64,000 bases of DNA from NCBI RefSeq assembly GCF_009600605.1, contig NZ_VWNA01000001.1, positions 3,830,501-3,894,500 of the forward strand. The letters run 5' to 3'. Of the stretch, positions 21,469 through 30,683 are shown piece after piece (the stretch's first letter is position 1; every line of letters begins with the position of its first letter). Source of the DNA: Segnochrobactrum spirostomi (GTDB lineage: Bacteria; Pseudomonadota; Alphaproteobacteria; Rhizobiales; Segnochrobactraceae). The notes below the pieces were generated by a model. It ran no database searches and was not told the DNA's origin. It saw only the letters and a list, made by a program, of their open reading frames with translations. The position numbers were made by a program, and so were the translations under genes.

Positions 21469-22032
21469 TCAGACATCCGGGTGCGGGTCTGCGCCGACGG
21501 TGATCGCGGCCGACGACCGGATGCCGTCGTCGGTGATCGCGATCCAGTGCGCCCCGCGGCGCATCTTGAGGTGCTGGCTGTCAGCCACGATCCGCGCTTC
21601 CTTCTCGTCGGTTCGCCGCACCCGCCAGCGCTCGGACGAAATCTCCGCCTCGACGCTCGGCACCTTCACGGTGACCGCCCGCGTCGCCATCACCTCGATC
21701 GACCCGTCGGCGTGGCAGACCACCCGCGAGCCGTCGAGCGAATAGAGCGCGCTGTCGCCGACACCGAGCTTGCCGAGCCGAAACGCCGGTGAGCCCACCG
21801 GCAGCGCGACGAGGTCGCCCTGATCGCCGCCGACCGCGAGCAGCACGACGGTGCCTCCGGCCGGCGCCACCGAGGCGACGCCGAACGGCTGGATCACCTC
21901 AATCCCCGTCCGGTCGATCCCGGCCCACATCGTGACGTCGGCCGTCTGCGTCTCGCCCTCGTCGTTCGCGGCGGTCATGACGCCGCGCGACACGAGCCCC
22001 CGGATCTGATGGGCGGTCTCGCGGTCGGTCAT
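21469..22032 (-). CDS. Baseplate assembly protein gp45/gpV-like (tail spike)
   Basis: This 187-residue protein matches Mu gp45, the baseplate central spike protein. It starts MTDRETAHQIRGLVSRGV, has an OB-like beta region with IEVIQPFGVASVAPAGGTVV near residue 45, and ends in a beta-repeat section (SRVVCHADGSIEV, SSAAITVGADP) that would form the spike. No His-x-His iron site is obvious at the tip. It overlaps the gpP stop by 4 bases. The gene ends 8 bases before the dyad at 21441-21460. Confidence 0.85.
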   Translation of the reverse strand: MTDRETAHQIRGLVSRGVMTAANDEGETQTADVTMWAGIDRTGIEVIQPFGVASVAPAGGTVVLLAVGGDQGDLVALPVGSPAFRLGKLGVGDSALYSLDGSRVVCHADGSIEVMATRAVTVKVPSVEAEISSERWRVRRTDEKEARIVADSQHLKMRRGAHWIAITDDGIRSSAAITVGADPHPDV

Positions 22033-23300
22033 GTCGTCAGCCGCTCTGCGGTCCCGTCGAGCGCGACGGCTCGCGCCTTGCGGTTCGTGCGGCGATCCGC
22101 GACCGGCTCCAGGTCGTAGGCGTCGGGGCTGACGAGCCGCAGCGTCGTCTGCTCGGCCTGACCGTCGCCGTAGGAGTAGCGCACGCCGGCGATGAGCCGG
22201 TCGGCGGCGATGCCGGCATAGCTGTCCACAACCCCGGCCAGCACATTGAGCCGCCACGGCTGGCCGTCCCTCATCGTCCAGCCCGAGACCGTGTGTTCGA
22301 GGCTCTCGGACCGGGCGCGCGCGACGCGCATCGCCCATTGCGCCTGTGTCGTCGCGCCGGTCGCCGTCGCCTCGGTGCGCGCCATCATCACGATCGGCCG
22401 ATAGCGCCCGACCTCCTCGTCGACCGCATCGCCGCGGATCGCGGTGCCGAGGCGCTCCCGGCCCGTCTGCGCGGCGATGATCGCGGATGGATCGGTCGGC
22501 AGCGGCTCGGCCGTGCCGTCGAGGCCGGGCGCCGATCCGCGCGCGCCGCCAGCGCGCGAGGCCTGTCCCTTGACGATGTAGTGCGAATATCGCTCGCGCA
22601 GGGAGACACGCCAGCTCTGCCCGGCCACCGTGCCGGGCAGCATCAGCGGGTCACTGACGCGCGTCGCCCCGGTCCGCGTGATGAGCACGGACCCGACGCC
22701 GTCCGAGGTGATCAGCGCACCCTCTTGCCGAGCCCACTTCTCGATCGCCGACATCGCCGTCTCGCCCACGTCGATCGAACGGTCCCGCGTCGTGGTGAGG
22801 CCGACGTCGTCCCGGACCTGGAGCCCAAAGGGTTTCACCACGCGCTCGATTGCCTGCTTGAGCGTCACGCCCCGCAGCTCCGCCGGCCCGTCGACCGTGG
22901 CGGCACAATCGACGAGGTCGCCGGTGCGGTCGCGGCCGCTCGCCTCGAGCGCGATCTCGCTGTCCGAGATGTCCGAGCCGACCTCGTCGAGATAACCCCT
23001 CAGCACCAGCCGGCCATTGATGAGGATCGCCACCGGCTGCCCCGCCTTCATGGCAGCCCGGAGGATCGGCGCGCTCGCCGCGATCCACGTCCGCCGCGAC
23101 CGCTCGGCGTCGCGAAGAGCCAACCGGAACGATCCCGCGATATCGTCGAGATCGCGAACGACCTCGACCTGTGACCACTCGTCGAACGGCTGGTCCCCCA
23201 CCAGCAACGTCAGCGCCCGCGTCGGGCGGATCGGCACGCTGTTGCCGTCGCCCGAGAGCACCGATCCGGCCACCGCGCCGACGAGGTCGAGCGCGCTCAT
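22029..23300 (-). CDS. Phage baseplate hub protein gp44/gpP-like
   Basis: This 423-residue protein matches the Mu gp44 (gpP/gpD) baseplate hub family. It has LTLLVGDQPFDEWSQVEVVRDL near residue 30, a FRLALRDAER block, GYLDEVGSDIS near residue 103 and VSLRERYSHYIVKGQA near residue 225. The family forms the trimeric hub that connects the tube to the spike. It overlaps both neighbours by 4 bases, so gpN, gpP and gp45 are translationally linked. Length is within the family range. Confidence 0.88.
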   Translation of the reverse strand: MSALDLVGAVAGSVLSGDGNSVPIRPTRALTLLVGDQPFDEWSQVEVVRDLDDIAGSFRLALRDAERSRRTWIAASAPILRAAMKAGQPVAILINGRLVLRGYLDEVGSDISDSEIALEASGRDRTGDLVDCAATVDGPAELRGVTLKQAIERVVKPFGLQVRDDVGLTTTRDRSIDVGETAMSAIEKWARQEGALITSDGVGSVLITRTGATRVSDPLMLPGTVAGQSWRVSLRERYSHYIVKGQASRAGGARGSAPGLDGTAEPLPTDPSAIIAAQTGRERLGTAIRGDAVDEEVGRYRPIVMMARTEATATGATTQAQWAMRVARARSESLEHTVSGWTMRDGQPWRLNVLAGVVDSYAGIAADRLIAGVRYSYGDGQAEQTTLRLVSPDAYDLEPVADRRTNRKARAVALDGTAERLTT

Positions 23301-24565
23301 GATGCGAGGATCTCGATCGGCCCGTCCGCGCCGGCGCGGGCCGGGTGCGGCAGGCGGTTGCGGCGACGGATGTCCGCCACCATCGGCGCCACCCGCGAAA
23401 GATCGTCACCCGCAAAATGGTGCGCGATGAGCCACACAGAGAGCGGCCGCGGCGGCGTGTAGCGGATGACGGGCGGCAGCCGCCCCACCACCTCGTGCAT
23501 GTCGCGCCCGATCGCCGACCGCAGATCGGCGATCGCGGTCCACGCCGCCGCGGCGGCGCCGGCCGATCCGGTGAGCGTGCGGGCGAGCGCCTCCAGGTCG
23601 GCCGCGACCGCGCCGAGCGCGTCGTCGATCGCCACGCGCCAAGCCGCCGCCTCGTCGCGGCTTTCCCACGTCACAGCCGTCCCGATCTGCGCGGCCGTCG
23701 TCAGCGTTGCGGCGGCCGAGGCGACGCGCACCGCGGCGGCGAGCGTGCCGGCGCCGGCGACCGCACGGGTGTCCTCGGCCATCGTGAGCGCGGTCGCGAG
23801 CGTCGTCCGCGCATCGACCGGCTCGGCCGCGACCGCGCCGGCCGCGACCGCCACCGGCGACGGCGTCGTGAGCGCGGCGGTGGTCATCGGAGCCGGCAGC
23901 GCGGTGATCGCCGCACCGAGCGCGGCGGCCGTGTCAGCGCCGGCGCTCGACGAGGTGGCAGCGACGATCGCGCTGTCGTCGAGGCCGATCCCGATCGCAC
24001 CACACGCCGTCGTCGCGATCAGCGCCGCCGCCGTCGCGGCCGACGTGCCGGCCGACCACGACGAGACGGTCTGCGTGTCCGAGCCGATCGCGGTGACGAG
24101 CGAGGCGACGGCCGAGAGCACCGTCGTCGCCGATCCGAGCAGGCCGGAGAGCGTCGAGGCGATCGCGGTGACGATCTCGAAGGTGGGCTGGATGTAGAGT
24201 TCGACCCGCGCGATCTTCAGCTCGGCCGTCGCGAACGAAATGCGGGCCGGGCCGACCGGCTCGACCAATCTGAACCCAAGCCATGGATGGATCAGCGTCG
24301 CCGGCCCGGACATTTCGAGGGCGGCCCGCATCGCCTCCGCCTGGACGATGTAATCGTCGCCGAGGACGAACCCGACGATGCGCATAGGCCCGTCGAACGC
24401 GCCCTGGTCATCCCACGACGGCCAGTCCAGGCCAGGGAAATAGGTCATGACCATCCGGCGCCCCACGTCCTGACCGGCGGTCAAGACGTAGAACGGGACG
24501 CCGCGATAGTTCGCGGGCAGCAACCCCGGCAGAGTGTCGATGTCGGCCGTGTCGAGCCAGCTCAT
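23297..24565 (-). CDS. DNA circularisation protein gpN/gp43-like tail protein
   Basis: This 422-residue protein has an N-terminal DNA_circ_N domain: LPANYRGVPFYVLTAGQDVGRRM near residue 15, then GYFPG-type and FVLGDDYIVQAEAMRAAL segments near residue 65 and HPWLG near residue 92. Mu gpN is needed for tail assembly and was first linked to DNA circularisation. The middle, about residues 130-330, is a long Ala/Thr-rich low-complexity stretch that must be coiled or helical. The C-terminal part has RYTPPRPLSVWLIAHHFAGDD. It lies directly after the tape measure gene, as in Mu. Confidence 0.87.
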   Translation of the reverse strand: MSWLDTADIDTLPGLLPANYRGVPFYVLTAGQDVGRRMVMTYFPGLDWPSWDDQGAFDGPMRIVGFVLGDDYIVQAEAMRAALEMSGPATLIHPWLGFRLVEPVGPARISFATAELKIARVELYIQPTFEIVTAIASTLSGLLGSATTVLSAVASLVTAIGSDTQTVSSWSAGTSAATAAALIATTACGAIGIGLDDSAIVAATSSSAGADTAAALGAAITALPAPMTTAALTTPSPVAVAAGAVAAEPVDARTTLATALTMAEDTRAVAGAGTLAAAVRVASAAATLTTAAQIGTAVTWESRDEAAAWRVAIDDALGAVAADLEALARTLTGSAGAAAAAWTAIADLRSAIGRDMHEVVGRLPPVIRYTPPRPLSVWLIAHHFAGDDLSRVAPMVADIRRRNRLPHPARAGADGPIEILAS

Positions 24566-26908
24566 TCACGGGCGCCCTTGGACAAGGCCGCGGTTCGGCG
24601 AGGTGGTGAAGGGCACGGGGCCGCGCGAGCGGGCCGACGTGACCTCGCTGCCGCCCGTCGCGCGAACGGTGATGTCGCCGCCGACATCGACACGTTGCGC
24701 CGGCGCCGCGGCGGCGGCCGGAGAGGCGGCGGCGGGCGCCGCGGCGGCACTGCCGCCGCCCCCGAGCCAGCTCGGCAGCGACGGCCACTGGATGAGGTTC
24801 GAGAGGTCGATCGAACCGATGGCGGCGACGATGCGGTTCGGCAACTCGGCGAACCACTGCACCAGCCGGTCGATCGCGCTTTTCACCGCATCGACGACCG
24901 CGTCGCCGAACCGCTTTCCGAGATCGCTCCAGGCGCTCGCGTCCATGCCGGCCATCGCCGACACGGCGTCGGTGATCTTGGCGGCGATCTTCGGCCCGAG
25001 GTCGGCCCACCCGTCGATCAGCGCGGTGACGGCCTTCGTCGCAAGATCGCGGGCGGCGGCGAGCGTCGTGTCTGCGCCATCGCCGATGGCGGCGGCGATC
25101 TTGGCGGGCACGCCGCCGGCCCATTCGGAGACCGACCCGGTCACCGTCGACAAGCTCGCTCCGATCCGTCCGGCGATCGTCGAGACGGCCGCGCCGATCG
25201 CGGTCATCGCGCCGAAGATCACGGCGGTGACCTTGGAGGCGATCCCGCCCGTGAGGTCATCGAGAAGCGCGATCATATCCGCGCTGATGCGGCGCAGGAT
25301 GTCGAGCGTCCCCGTGAGCGCGCGACCGGCCCCGTCGCGCATCGCCGCGAGGCCGGCTTGCATGCCCGACCAGTCGCCCGTGAACAGCGCGCGCATGTAC
25401 TGCACCCAGCCCTGCGCGCCGGCCGTGATACCGCCCCACACCCGCTCGAACAGCGGCGCGAAACCGGCCCAATCGGAATAGATGACATAGGCGACGGCGC
25501 CGAGCGCCGCCGCGACGGCACCGATCGGCGACAGCACGACGGCGAGCGCGGAGCCGAGCACGCCGAGCGCGGCCGATGCGATGGCCGCGGCCGGCCCGAG
25601 CGCCGCGAGCCCAGCGGTGACGAGAAGGCCGGCGCCCGCCCATGACAGCGCGGTGTCGATAAGGCCGGGCCACCGTGCGTCGACCGCCGCGATCCACCCG
25701 AGCAGCGCGGTGAGGCCGGCGTTGATCATGGGCAAGTTCGTCGCGAAGGCGCGACCGATCCGTCGGATCGCCTGTTCGCCAATCTCGCCGAAGCGGTCGA
25801 GCTGAGCCTGATCTCCGGCAAGGCGGCTCTGGAGGTCGCGGCCGGTGTCGGCCGGCGATGCGTTGCCCATCGCACCTGCGATCTGCTGGTAGCGATCCAG
25901 GTTCGCCATCATCGGCAACAGGAAGCCGAGCACCTGCTGATCGCCGAACAGCTTCCCGATCTTTTCGGCGCCGCCGATGCGACGCACCTGCTCCTCGACC
26001 TTTTGCAGAGCCGCGGCGTCAGAGAGGCCCGCCTTCTTCGCGGTGTCGAATGCCTTCGCCACGTCCTTGGAGGAGACGCCCGTGAGCTTCGAAACCTTTT
26101 GCAGCACAGCCTCGATCGGGTTGATCCCCTTGGCGACGGCGTCGGTCATCACGGCCCCGATGTCGACGCCCTTCTTCTTGAAATTCGCGATGGTCTCGGG
26201 CGACAGAAGCTTCGCCAGGAAGTTCTGCATGTTGTTCGCCGCAGTCGAGGGATCGGGTGCGCCCTGCATCGCGATCTGCAAGCCGGCGCCCAGCGTCTTG
26301 ACCGCTTCCATGCCGGTGACGCCGAGCTGCGACATCTGCGCGGTCAGCGCCGGAAAATAGCGCGCCATCTCGGACAGCTCGAACCGCCCCTGTTTACCCG
26401 CGACGACGAGAGCGGCGAGCGCACGGTCCATCTGATCCGCCGGGACCTGCAACGCGTCCGACAAGGCGAATGCCGTCTTGGCGATATCATCCGTCGCGGC
26501 CCCGGACGCGGTGGCGACGCGAGCGATCGCCGGCAGCAGCTTGTCGATCTGCTTCGTGTCCATGCCGGCAGCGACCAGCACGCCCGCGGCGCTCGCCACG
26601 GCCTTGGACGTCTGAGCCGTCTCGATCGCCAAGCGCCCGAAGCGCTGAGACATCTCTGCGATCGACGCTTCGAGCTGCCCGCCGGATAAGCCCGCTGTGA
26701 TGCCGATGTCGCGCAACTGCGCATCGAACGCCGCCGCGCTCGCGATCGGCGCGGCGAACGAGATCGACGCGATCAGCCCCGAGAGGACGCCGATCCGGCT
26801 CGCGAAATTCGACAGGCCCGCGAGCTTGCGCTGGAGGCCGGCAAGGGGAGCGCTCAAGGCATCCCGGAGACGGACTAGCACCGAGACGTCGAATTGCCGG
26901 CCGGCCAT
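24566..26908 (-). CDS. Tail tape measure protein
   Basis: At 780 residues this is the largest protein of the phage, and it sits at the tape measure position between the frameshifted chaperone and gpN. The N-terminal half carries the phage-minor-tail TP901-core pattern: AAFDAQLRDIGITAGLSG near residue 58, LVAAGMDTKQIDKLLP near 110, and GAMGNASPADTGRDL. A hydrophobic Ala/Leu-rich stretch at about residues 415-480 would insert into the host membrane. The rest is helical with a Pro/Ala-rich tail. The length fixes tail length and predicts a contractile tail of ordinary Mu-like size. Confidence 0.9.
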   Translation of the reverse strand: MAGRQFDVSVLVRLRDALSAPLAGLQRKLAGLSNFASRIGVLSGLIASISFAAPIASAAAFDAQLRDIGITAGLSGGQLEASIAEMSQRFGRLAIETAQTSKAVASAAGVLVAAGMDTKQIDKLLPAIARVATASGAATDDIAKTAFALSDALQVPADQMDRALAALVVAGKQGRFELSEMARYFPALTAQMSQLGVTGMEAVKTLGAGLQIAMQGAPDPSTAANNMQNFLAKLLSPETIANFKKKGVDIGAVMTDAVAKGINPIEAVLQKVSKLTGVSSKDVAKAFDTAKKAGLSDAAALQKVEEQVRRIGGAEKIGKLFGDQQVLGFLLPMMANLDRYQQIAGAMGNASPADTGRDLQSRLAGDQAQLDRFGEIGEQAIRRIGRAFATNLPMINAGLTALLGWIAAVDARWPGLIDTALSWAGAGLLVTAGLAALGPAAAIASAALGVLGSALAVVLSPIGAVAAALGAVAYVIYSDWAGFAPLFERVWGGITAGAQGWVQYMRALFTGDWSGMQAGLAAMRDGAGRALTGTLDILRRISADMIALLDDLTGGIASKVTAVIFGAMTAIGAAVSTIAGRIGASLSTVTGSVSEWAGGVPAKIAAAIGDGADTTLAAARDLATKAVTALIDGWADLGPKIAAKITDAVSAMAGMDASAWSDLGKRFGDAVVDAVKSAIDRLVQWFAELPNRIVAAIGSIDLSNLIQWPSLPSWLGGGGSAAAAPAAASPAAAAAPAQRVDVGGDITVRATGGSEVTSARSRGPVPFTTSPNRGLVQGRP

Positions 26909-26916
26909 GGATCACC

Positions 26917-27081
26917 TCATTTGGATTGAGCACTCACCTCGGCTCGGTATGCGGCGAGGCAGTTGACCCAGAAGTCGACCTCGCTCCAGTCCATCGCGAG
27001 GATCGCCTCCGAGCCGAACCCCGTCTCGGCTGCAAGCGCTCCGAGACGGGCGTGTGCGTCGGTGGGGATCAGGCCAAAAAA
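26917..27081 (-). CDS. Tail assembly chaperone extension reached by -1 frameshift
   Basis: At 27081-27075 the minus strand reads T TTT TTG in the frame of the upstream gene, a classic -1 slippery heptamer, four codons from its stop. Slipping back one base gives TTT TTT GGC and opens a 54-codon extension containing the EAILAMDWSEVDFWVNCL and AAYRAEVSAQ pattern, with a stop at 26917-26919. Mu makes gp41/gp42 this way. There is no start codon with a ribosome site of its own, so it should be made only as a fusion. Confidence 0.8.
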   Translation of the reverse strand, partial: FFGLIPTDAHARLGALAAETGFGSEAILAMDWSEVDFWVNCLAAYRAEVSAQSK

Positions 27082-27533
27082 TGGAAGACGATCTTCGCGG
27101 CGCCGGCGATGTCAGCGCCGTCCATCCGATCGTAGACCGCCGACATTACGGCATCGCTCAAGCGGGTCGACCGTGCCATCGCCACAACGATCTTTGCATC
27201 GCCCTCCGTCGAGGTGATGGCCCTGAGCGCCGCTCCGTTGAGACGGTGAAAGCGCAGCTCTTCGTAGCGCTCGACGCGCGTCTTGCCGCCGGACGAGCGG
27301 ATGGTGAGGGAGACCGGATAGCGCAGCGGGAGCGTCACCGAGCCGTCGTCGTTCTTCTTCGCGCGCGCCGGTAGCCCGCCCGCGACGCCGTCGTCTTCAT
27401 CGACGACGGCGGCACTCTGATCATGCTCCTCGACCACCACGTCGACGACCGCGGCGGATCGCGGATCGGATCCGCTCTCGACGACGTCGGCGACCGTCGC
27501 GTCGTCGTCTAAGTTGATGTGCGTGCGCGTCAC
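27069..27533 (-). CDS. Tail assembly protein (gp41-like chaperone, short form)
   Basis: This 154-residue protein starts MTRTHINLDDDATVADV, has an acidic and probably disordered first third, and a conserved second half with SVTLPLRYPVSLTIRSSGG and YEELRFHRLNGAALRAI. This half is the tail assembly chaperone family (Mu gp41), which coats the tape measure before tube polymerisation. Its last codons form the slippery sequence described for 26917-27081, so a fraction of ribosomes should make a fusion of about 204 residues. It overlaps the tube gene by 4 bases. Confidence 0.85.
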   Translation of the reverse strand: MTRTHINLDDDATVADVVESGSDPRSAAVVDVVVEEHDQSAAVVDEDDGVAGGLPARAKKNDDGSVTLPLRYPVSLTIRSSGGKTRVERYEELRFHRLNGAALRAITSTEGDAKIVVAMARSTRLSDAVMSAVYDRMDGADIAGAAKIVFHFLA

Positions 27534-27895
27534 GGCATGATCTCCTCATATTTCGAGATGGTCCACACGAGTTCGAGCTTGCCGCCGTCGTCGCTGATCT
27601 CGGGCGGCCCGCTTTCGAGGAACGCGTCCGGGCAGATGTAGACGTGCCCGGTGTCGCAGCGGACTTGCAGCTCGCCCTCGTTCTCGTCGTAGAGTTCGGA
27701 ATGCCGCTGACCCCGCTTGAGGACGGTCGAGATCGTGACCTTGCCCTGAGTGAACTCCTGCGACCGATGGACGTTGCGGCCAGCCACGACCGGATTGTTC
27801 TTCATGCCCGAGAGCTGGAGCTTGCCGGACTTCGGGATGACATCGTAGGCGACGCCCCTCCACACGATGTCGATGATGCCGAGAATTTGCGCCAT
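27530..27895 (-). CDS. Phage tail tube protein (gpM-like)
   Basis: This 121-residue protein matches the Mu gpM tail tube family. It starts MAQILGIIDIVWRGVAYDV, with GKLQLSGMKNNPVVAGR near residue 25 and GKVTISTVLKRGQ near residue 50. It would form the inner hexameric tube inside the sheath. The start is 45 bases after the sheath stop, and both are expressed in the same operon. Confidence 0.9.
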   Translation of the reverse strand: MAQILGIIDIVWRGVAYDVIPKSGKLQLSGMKNNPVVAGRNVHRSQEFTQGKVTISTVLKRGQRHSELYDENEGELQVRCDTGHVYICPDAFLESGPPEISDDGGKLELVWTISKYEEIMP

Positions 27896-27940
27896 GTTGC
27901 TTGTCCCTTGGGCGTCTCTCAGCGCCCGCTAAGAGCCCTG

Positions 27941-29428
27941 TCAGGCGAAGAATTCGAGACGACCCGCCAGCACCATCATGTTGCCGATGATGGTGACGGG
28001 CTGCCGGCTATTGACCCTGTTTCGATCGTCGCCGTCGCGCTCGAACACCGCCATCGCCGTCGTGCCGCCGGAGCCCGAGGAGCCCTCGATCCACCCGCGG
28101 TCCTCATAGAGGGTGCATCGGCCGCCCCACGTCGCGAGCAGGCGGCCCGGCGTGACCACCGCATCCGCATTCGCGGCCGCCCGGCTGCCGTCGTCCGCCA
28201 GCTTGTGGCGCGGGTACAGGAGACTGACATAGACGCGCCAGTCGTAGCGGATGCGCGACATGGTTTTGGGGATCATGACGTCGAGATAGGTGCGCCGATC
28301 GGGGACGCCGGCCGAGTTGGTCTTGTAGGTCGTCACCATCCGGTCGATAGCGACGGTGCCGTCGTCGTTCGAAATCAGCGACGTGATGCCGGCGCGCAAT
28401 AACAGCTCCCACTCGTCGTCCAGGAACCGAGACGGAGCGAGCGGCGCCGAGATGCCCGCCAACGTCAGGCCGCGCAACTGACGGGCCGGATCGTTCGCGA
28501 GCTGGAACGCGGCGAGGCCCGCGGCGGCAGCCGCAATGCGCCACGGCGCGCTGTTCGATCCGTTGAGACCCAGGATCGTGATGAACGGCGAGTTCGACAG
28601 CCCCGCGAGCGTCGTCAATGCGGCGAACGTGCCGGCGCTGGCCGTGTAGAAATGGGCGTCTCGGCGGGCGGAGGCTATATAGCGCTCAGCCATCTCCGCG
28701 GCGGTTGCCGTGAGATTGGTCGCATCGACCCACGGCGCCACCCAGTCCGTGAACCATTCCGCGTTGTAGGCGTCGTACACGGTCTGAATGGTAGGGTTGG
28801 TTGCGCCGCCGCTCATCGCCGTCAGCGCGAGCGTGAGGCCCGCCGGCACTGCATCGCCCTCGCGGCGACTGTGCGCGATCGGGATGAAGTTTCCGCACTC
28901 CCCCTTGTGCTTGGACGTGAACGTGACCACCGTCGTCGCCGCCGTCGCGGTGACGATCAGCGGAACGCTGTAGCCGGTGACGGCCGCCGCGGCCGCCGTG
29001 GCTGCCTGCGCCGCCGTCATGCCGGCGGTGATCGTGACCGGGATGCGCTGATCGTCGATATAGAGCGCGATGACACCGCCGGCCGTCGCCGTCCCGGTGA
29101 TCGTCAGCGTGCTCGTCGAAGCCGTCGCCGAGGCGGCGTCGAGCATGCCGACGGCGTAGAGGGGCGTAGTGCGATTGGTTCGCTTCCAGGCCTTCACCAT
29201 CGCTTCGCCGATCGACCCGGCCCCGAACAGCACTGTGCCCTGTTCCGGCCGGGTGATCTGATATTTCTGACCGGGGATCGCCGTGCCGCTCGCGAGCTGC
29301 TGCACGACGAGCAGGCCTCGGGCGGGATATTCCACGAGGCCCTTGCGGTCGTAGCGGGGCGCGACCTCAAGCTGAGTGCCCGGCTTGTAGATGTCATAGG
29401 CGATCTCATCGAACGCGATTGCCATCAC
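27941..29428 (-). CDS. Contractile tail sheath protein (gpL-like)
   Basis: This 495-residue protein matches the Mu gpL sheath family. It starts MMAIAFDEIAYDIYKPGTQLE and has an N-terminal YPARGLLVVQQLASGT block. The middle domain (about residues 100-220) has repeated Thr/Ala-rich beta segments. The C-terminal domain, with PRKTMSRIRYDWR-like (here PKTMSRIRYDWRVYVSLLYPRHKL) sequence near residue 400, forms the conserved sheath core. Its presence makes the phage a myovirus-type particle. A second ATG three bases downstream is also possible. Confidence 0.92.
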   Translation of the reverse strand: MMAIAFDEIAYDIYKPGTQLEVAPRYDRKGLVEYPARGLLVVQQLASGTAIPGQKYQITRPEQGTVLFGAGSIGEAMVKAWKRTNRTTPLYAVGMLDAASATASTSTLTITGTATAGGVIALYIDDQRIPVTITAGMTAAQAATAAAAAVTGYSVPLIVTATAATTVVTFTSKHKGECGNFIPIAHSRREGDAVPAGLTLALTAMSGGATNPTIQTVYDAYNAEWFTDWVAPWVDATNLTATAAEMAERYIASARRDAHFYTASAGTFAALTTLAGLSNSPFITILGLNGSNSAPWRIAAAAAGLAAFQLANDPARQLRGLTLAGISAPLAPSRFLDDEWELLLRAGITSLISNDDGTVAIDRMVTTYKTNSAGVPDRRTYLDVMIPKTMSRIRYDWRVYVSLLYPRHKLADDGSRAAANADAVVTPGRLLATWGGRCTLYEDRGWIEGSSGSGGTTAMAVFERDGDDRNRVNSRQPVTIIGNMMVLAGRLEFFA

Positions 29429-29664
29429 GCCGCTCCCTTCGTCTTCTTGCCGTCATCGCTGGCGACTTGATCCGCCGGCGCCGGCGCAACGGCCGGGCTG
29501 CTCGTCGTCGCCGGCGGCGCGACCTCGACGACGTCCCCGTCGGCGAGCCGGCGCCGGATGTAGCGCTCGGCCGTGTCCACCCAGGCGCCCTCGGCCGGCC
29601 AGGGTCGGCCGTCGGGCAGCGGGAGCGTCAGGCCGTCCGCCGGCCGCGCGTAGATGAGCGCCAT
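29425..29664 (-). CDS. DUF2635 (gp38-like) small tail protein
   Basis: This 79-residue protein starts MALIYARPADGLTLPLPDGR and continues ERYIRRRLADGDV, the DUF2635 pattern, which corresponds to Mu gp38. It is always found just upstream of the sheath gene and its role is unknown. The C-terminal 30 residues are Ala/Pro-rich with a Lys tail. It overlaps the sheath start by 4 bases. Confidence 0.85.
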   Translation of the reverse strand: MALIYARPADGLTLPLPDGRPWPAEGAWVDTAERYIRRRLADGDVVEVAPPATTSSPAVAPAPADQVASDDGKKTKGAA

Positions 29665-29676
29665 ATCGGCCTCCTG

Positions 29677-30237
29677 TTAGCCGCCCACCGGCAGCGTGAT
29701 GTCGTCTGTCGGCGCCCCCGGCGCCGTCGGCCATGTCGTCGCGAGGCTGTCGAACTCCGAGAGGTCGCCCTCCCAGCCGAGCACGTCGCCGACCACGACA
29801 TGCGTCGTCACCGGCACCACACCGAGGGCGAGTTGGAGCGATCCGTAACCGTCCGAGTAGGACTGCCGGATTTCGCCGGCCGCGAGCGATCCTAGCCCTG
29901 TGACGGTGAGGCCATGGACCGCCTTGGCCGCAGCCATGACGCCGCGGTAGAGACCCGGCGCTGCCGTCGAACCGAGAAACCGCTCGGGCAGCTTGGTCGA
30001 GGTGACGATGACGAGGACCGCGAACTGCGCCTCGCCACTGAGTACGCGACCGCCGCCATCGGGCCGGAAGCCCGTGAAGGCGACAGCGGCCACCGGCGCC
30101 TTCTTTATGAGCTGTTGCAGCTCATCAACCGTCATGGGCCACGGGATCGGCTCGATCCGCCAGCGCGCACCGAGCCCGTCGCGCAGCGCGCCGGCGATCG
30201 CCTCGTGCAGCAGGGTCAGCGGGTCCCGCTCAGCCAT
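29677..30237 (-). CDS. Gp37 / DUF1834 family phage protein
   Basis: This 186-residue protein matches Mu gp37 (DUF1834), probably a tail terminator or completion protein by its position between gp36 and the sheath. Recognisable parts are the helical N-terminus LTLLHEAIAGALRDGL, the VAFTGFRPDGGGRV segment near residue 52, and the LPERFLGSTAAPGLYRGVMAA block near residue 82. It overlaps the DUF1320 gene stop in a TGATG arrangement. Confidence 0.85.
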   Translation of the reverse strand: MAERDPLTLLHEAIAGALRDGLGARWRIEPIPWPMTVDELQQLIKKAPVAAVAFTGFRPDGGGRVLSGEAQFAVLVIVTSTKLPERFLGSTAAPGLYRGVMAAAKAVHGLTVTGLGSLAAGEIRQSYSDGYGSLQLALGVVPVTTHVVVGDVLGWEGDLSEFDSLATTWPTAPGAPTDDITLPVGG

Positions 30238-30683
30238 CAGCCGCGCAGCCCCGTCGTCTCGATCTCGCGCGGCCGGTCGCTGACACGCGCACCCGACGCG
30301 CCGGCGGCGCCGGCGGCGTCGGGCACCGCGAGCGAGACCGCGCCGTCGGCGAGTCGGCCGAGCCAGTCCGTCACCTCCTTGCGCGCAAGGCGCATCGCCT
30401 CGCTGCCGACGAGGTCCGTGCCGGTCGCCAGATCGGACCGCGCGAGCACGCAGGCGGCGCGGATGAGTTCCGGCGGCTCCGGCGTGATCGGCAGCGCGTA
30501 GCGGCGGCGGACATAGCCGTCGATCAGCGCGTCCGCGTCGCCAAGCGCACCCTCGATCCGCGCCCGCTGCGCAGCGGTGAGATCGGCGACCGACGCCGGC
30601 GTTTCGCTGCCGGGCGAGGCCGCGGTGCAGATTTCGCCCTCCCCATAGCGCCGCACCAGATCGTCGATCGTCGCCCGTGTCAT
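30237..30683 (-). CDS. DUF1320 (gp36-like) head-tail connector protein
   Basis: This 148-residue protein starts MTRATIDDLVRRYGEGEI and has the DUF1320 features: RIEGALGDADALIDGYVRRRYALP near residue 42 and a following helical block of small residues. Mu gp36 and its relatives are thought to be head-completion or connector proteins. The last 25 residues are Ala/Gly-rich. It begins in an ATGA overlap with the small gene upstream. Confidence 0.87.
   Translation of the reverse strand: MTRATIDDLVRRYGEGEICTAASPGSETPASVADLTAAQRARIEGALGDADALIDGYVRRRYALPITPEPPELIRAACVLARSDLATGTDLVGSEAMRLARKEVTDWLGRLADGAVSLAVPDAAGAAGASGARVSDRPREIETTGLRG

Noticed and set aside
14446..24566. Many long plus-strand open frames across the tail genes, rich in Arg and Ala
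   Set aside because: They run antisense to clear tail and baseplate proteins and have the Arg/Ala/Pro-rich character of frame shadows in GC-rich DNA.
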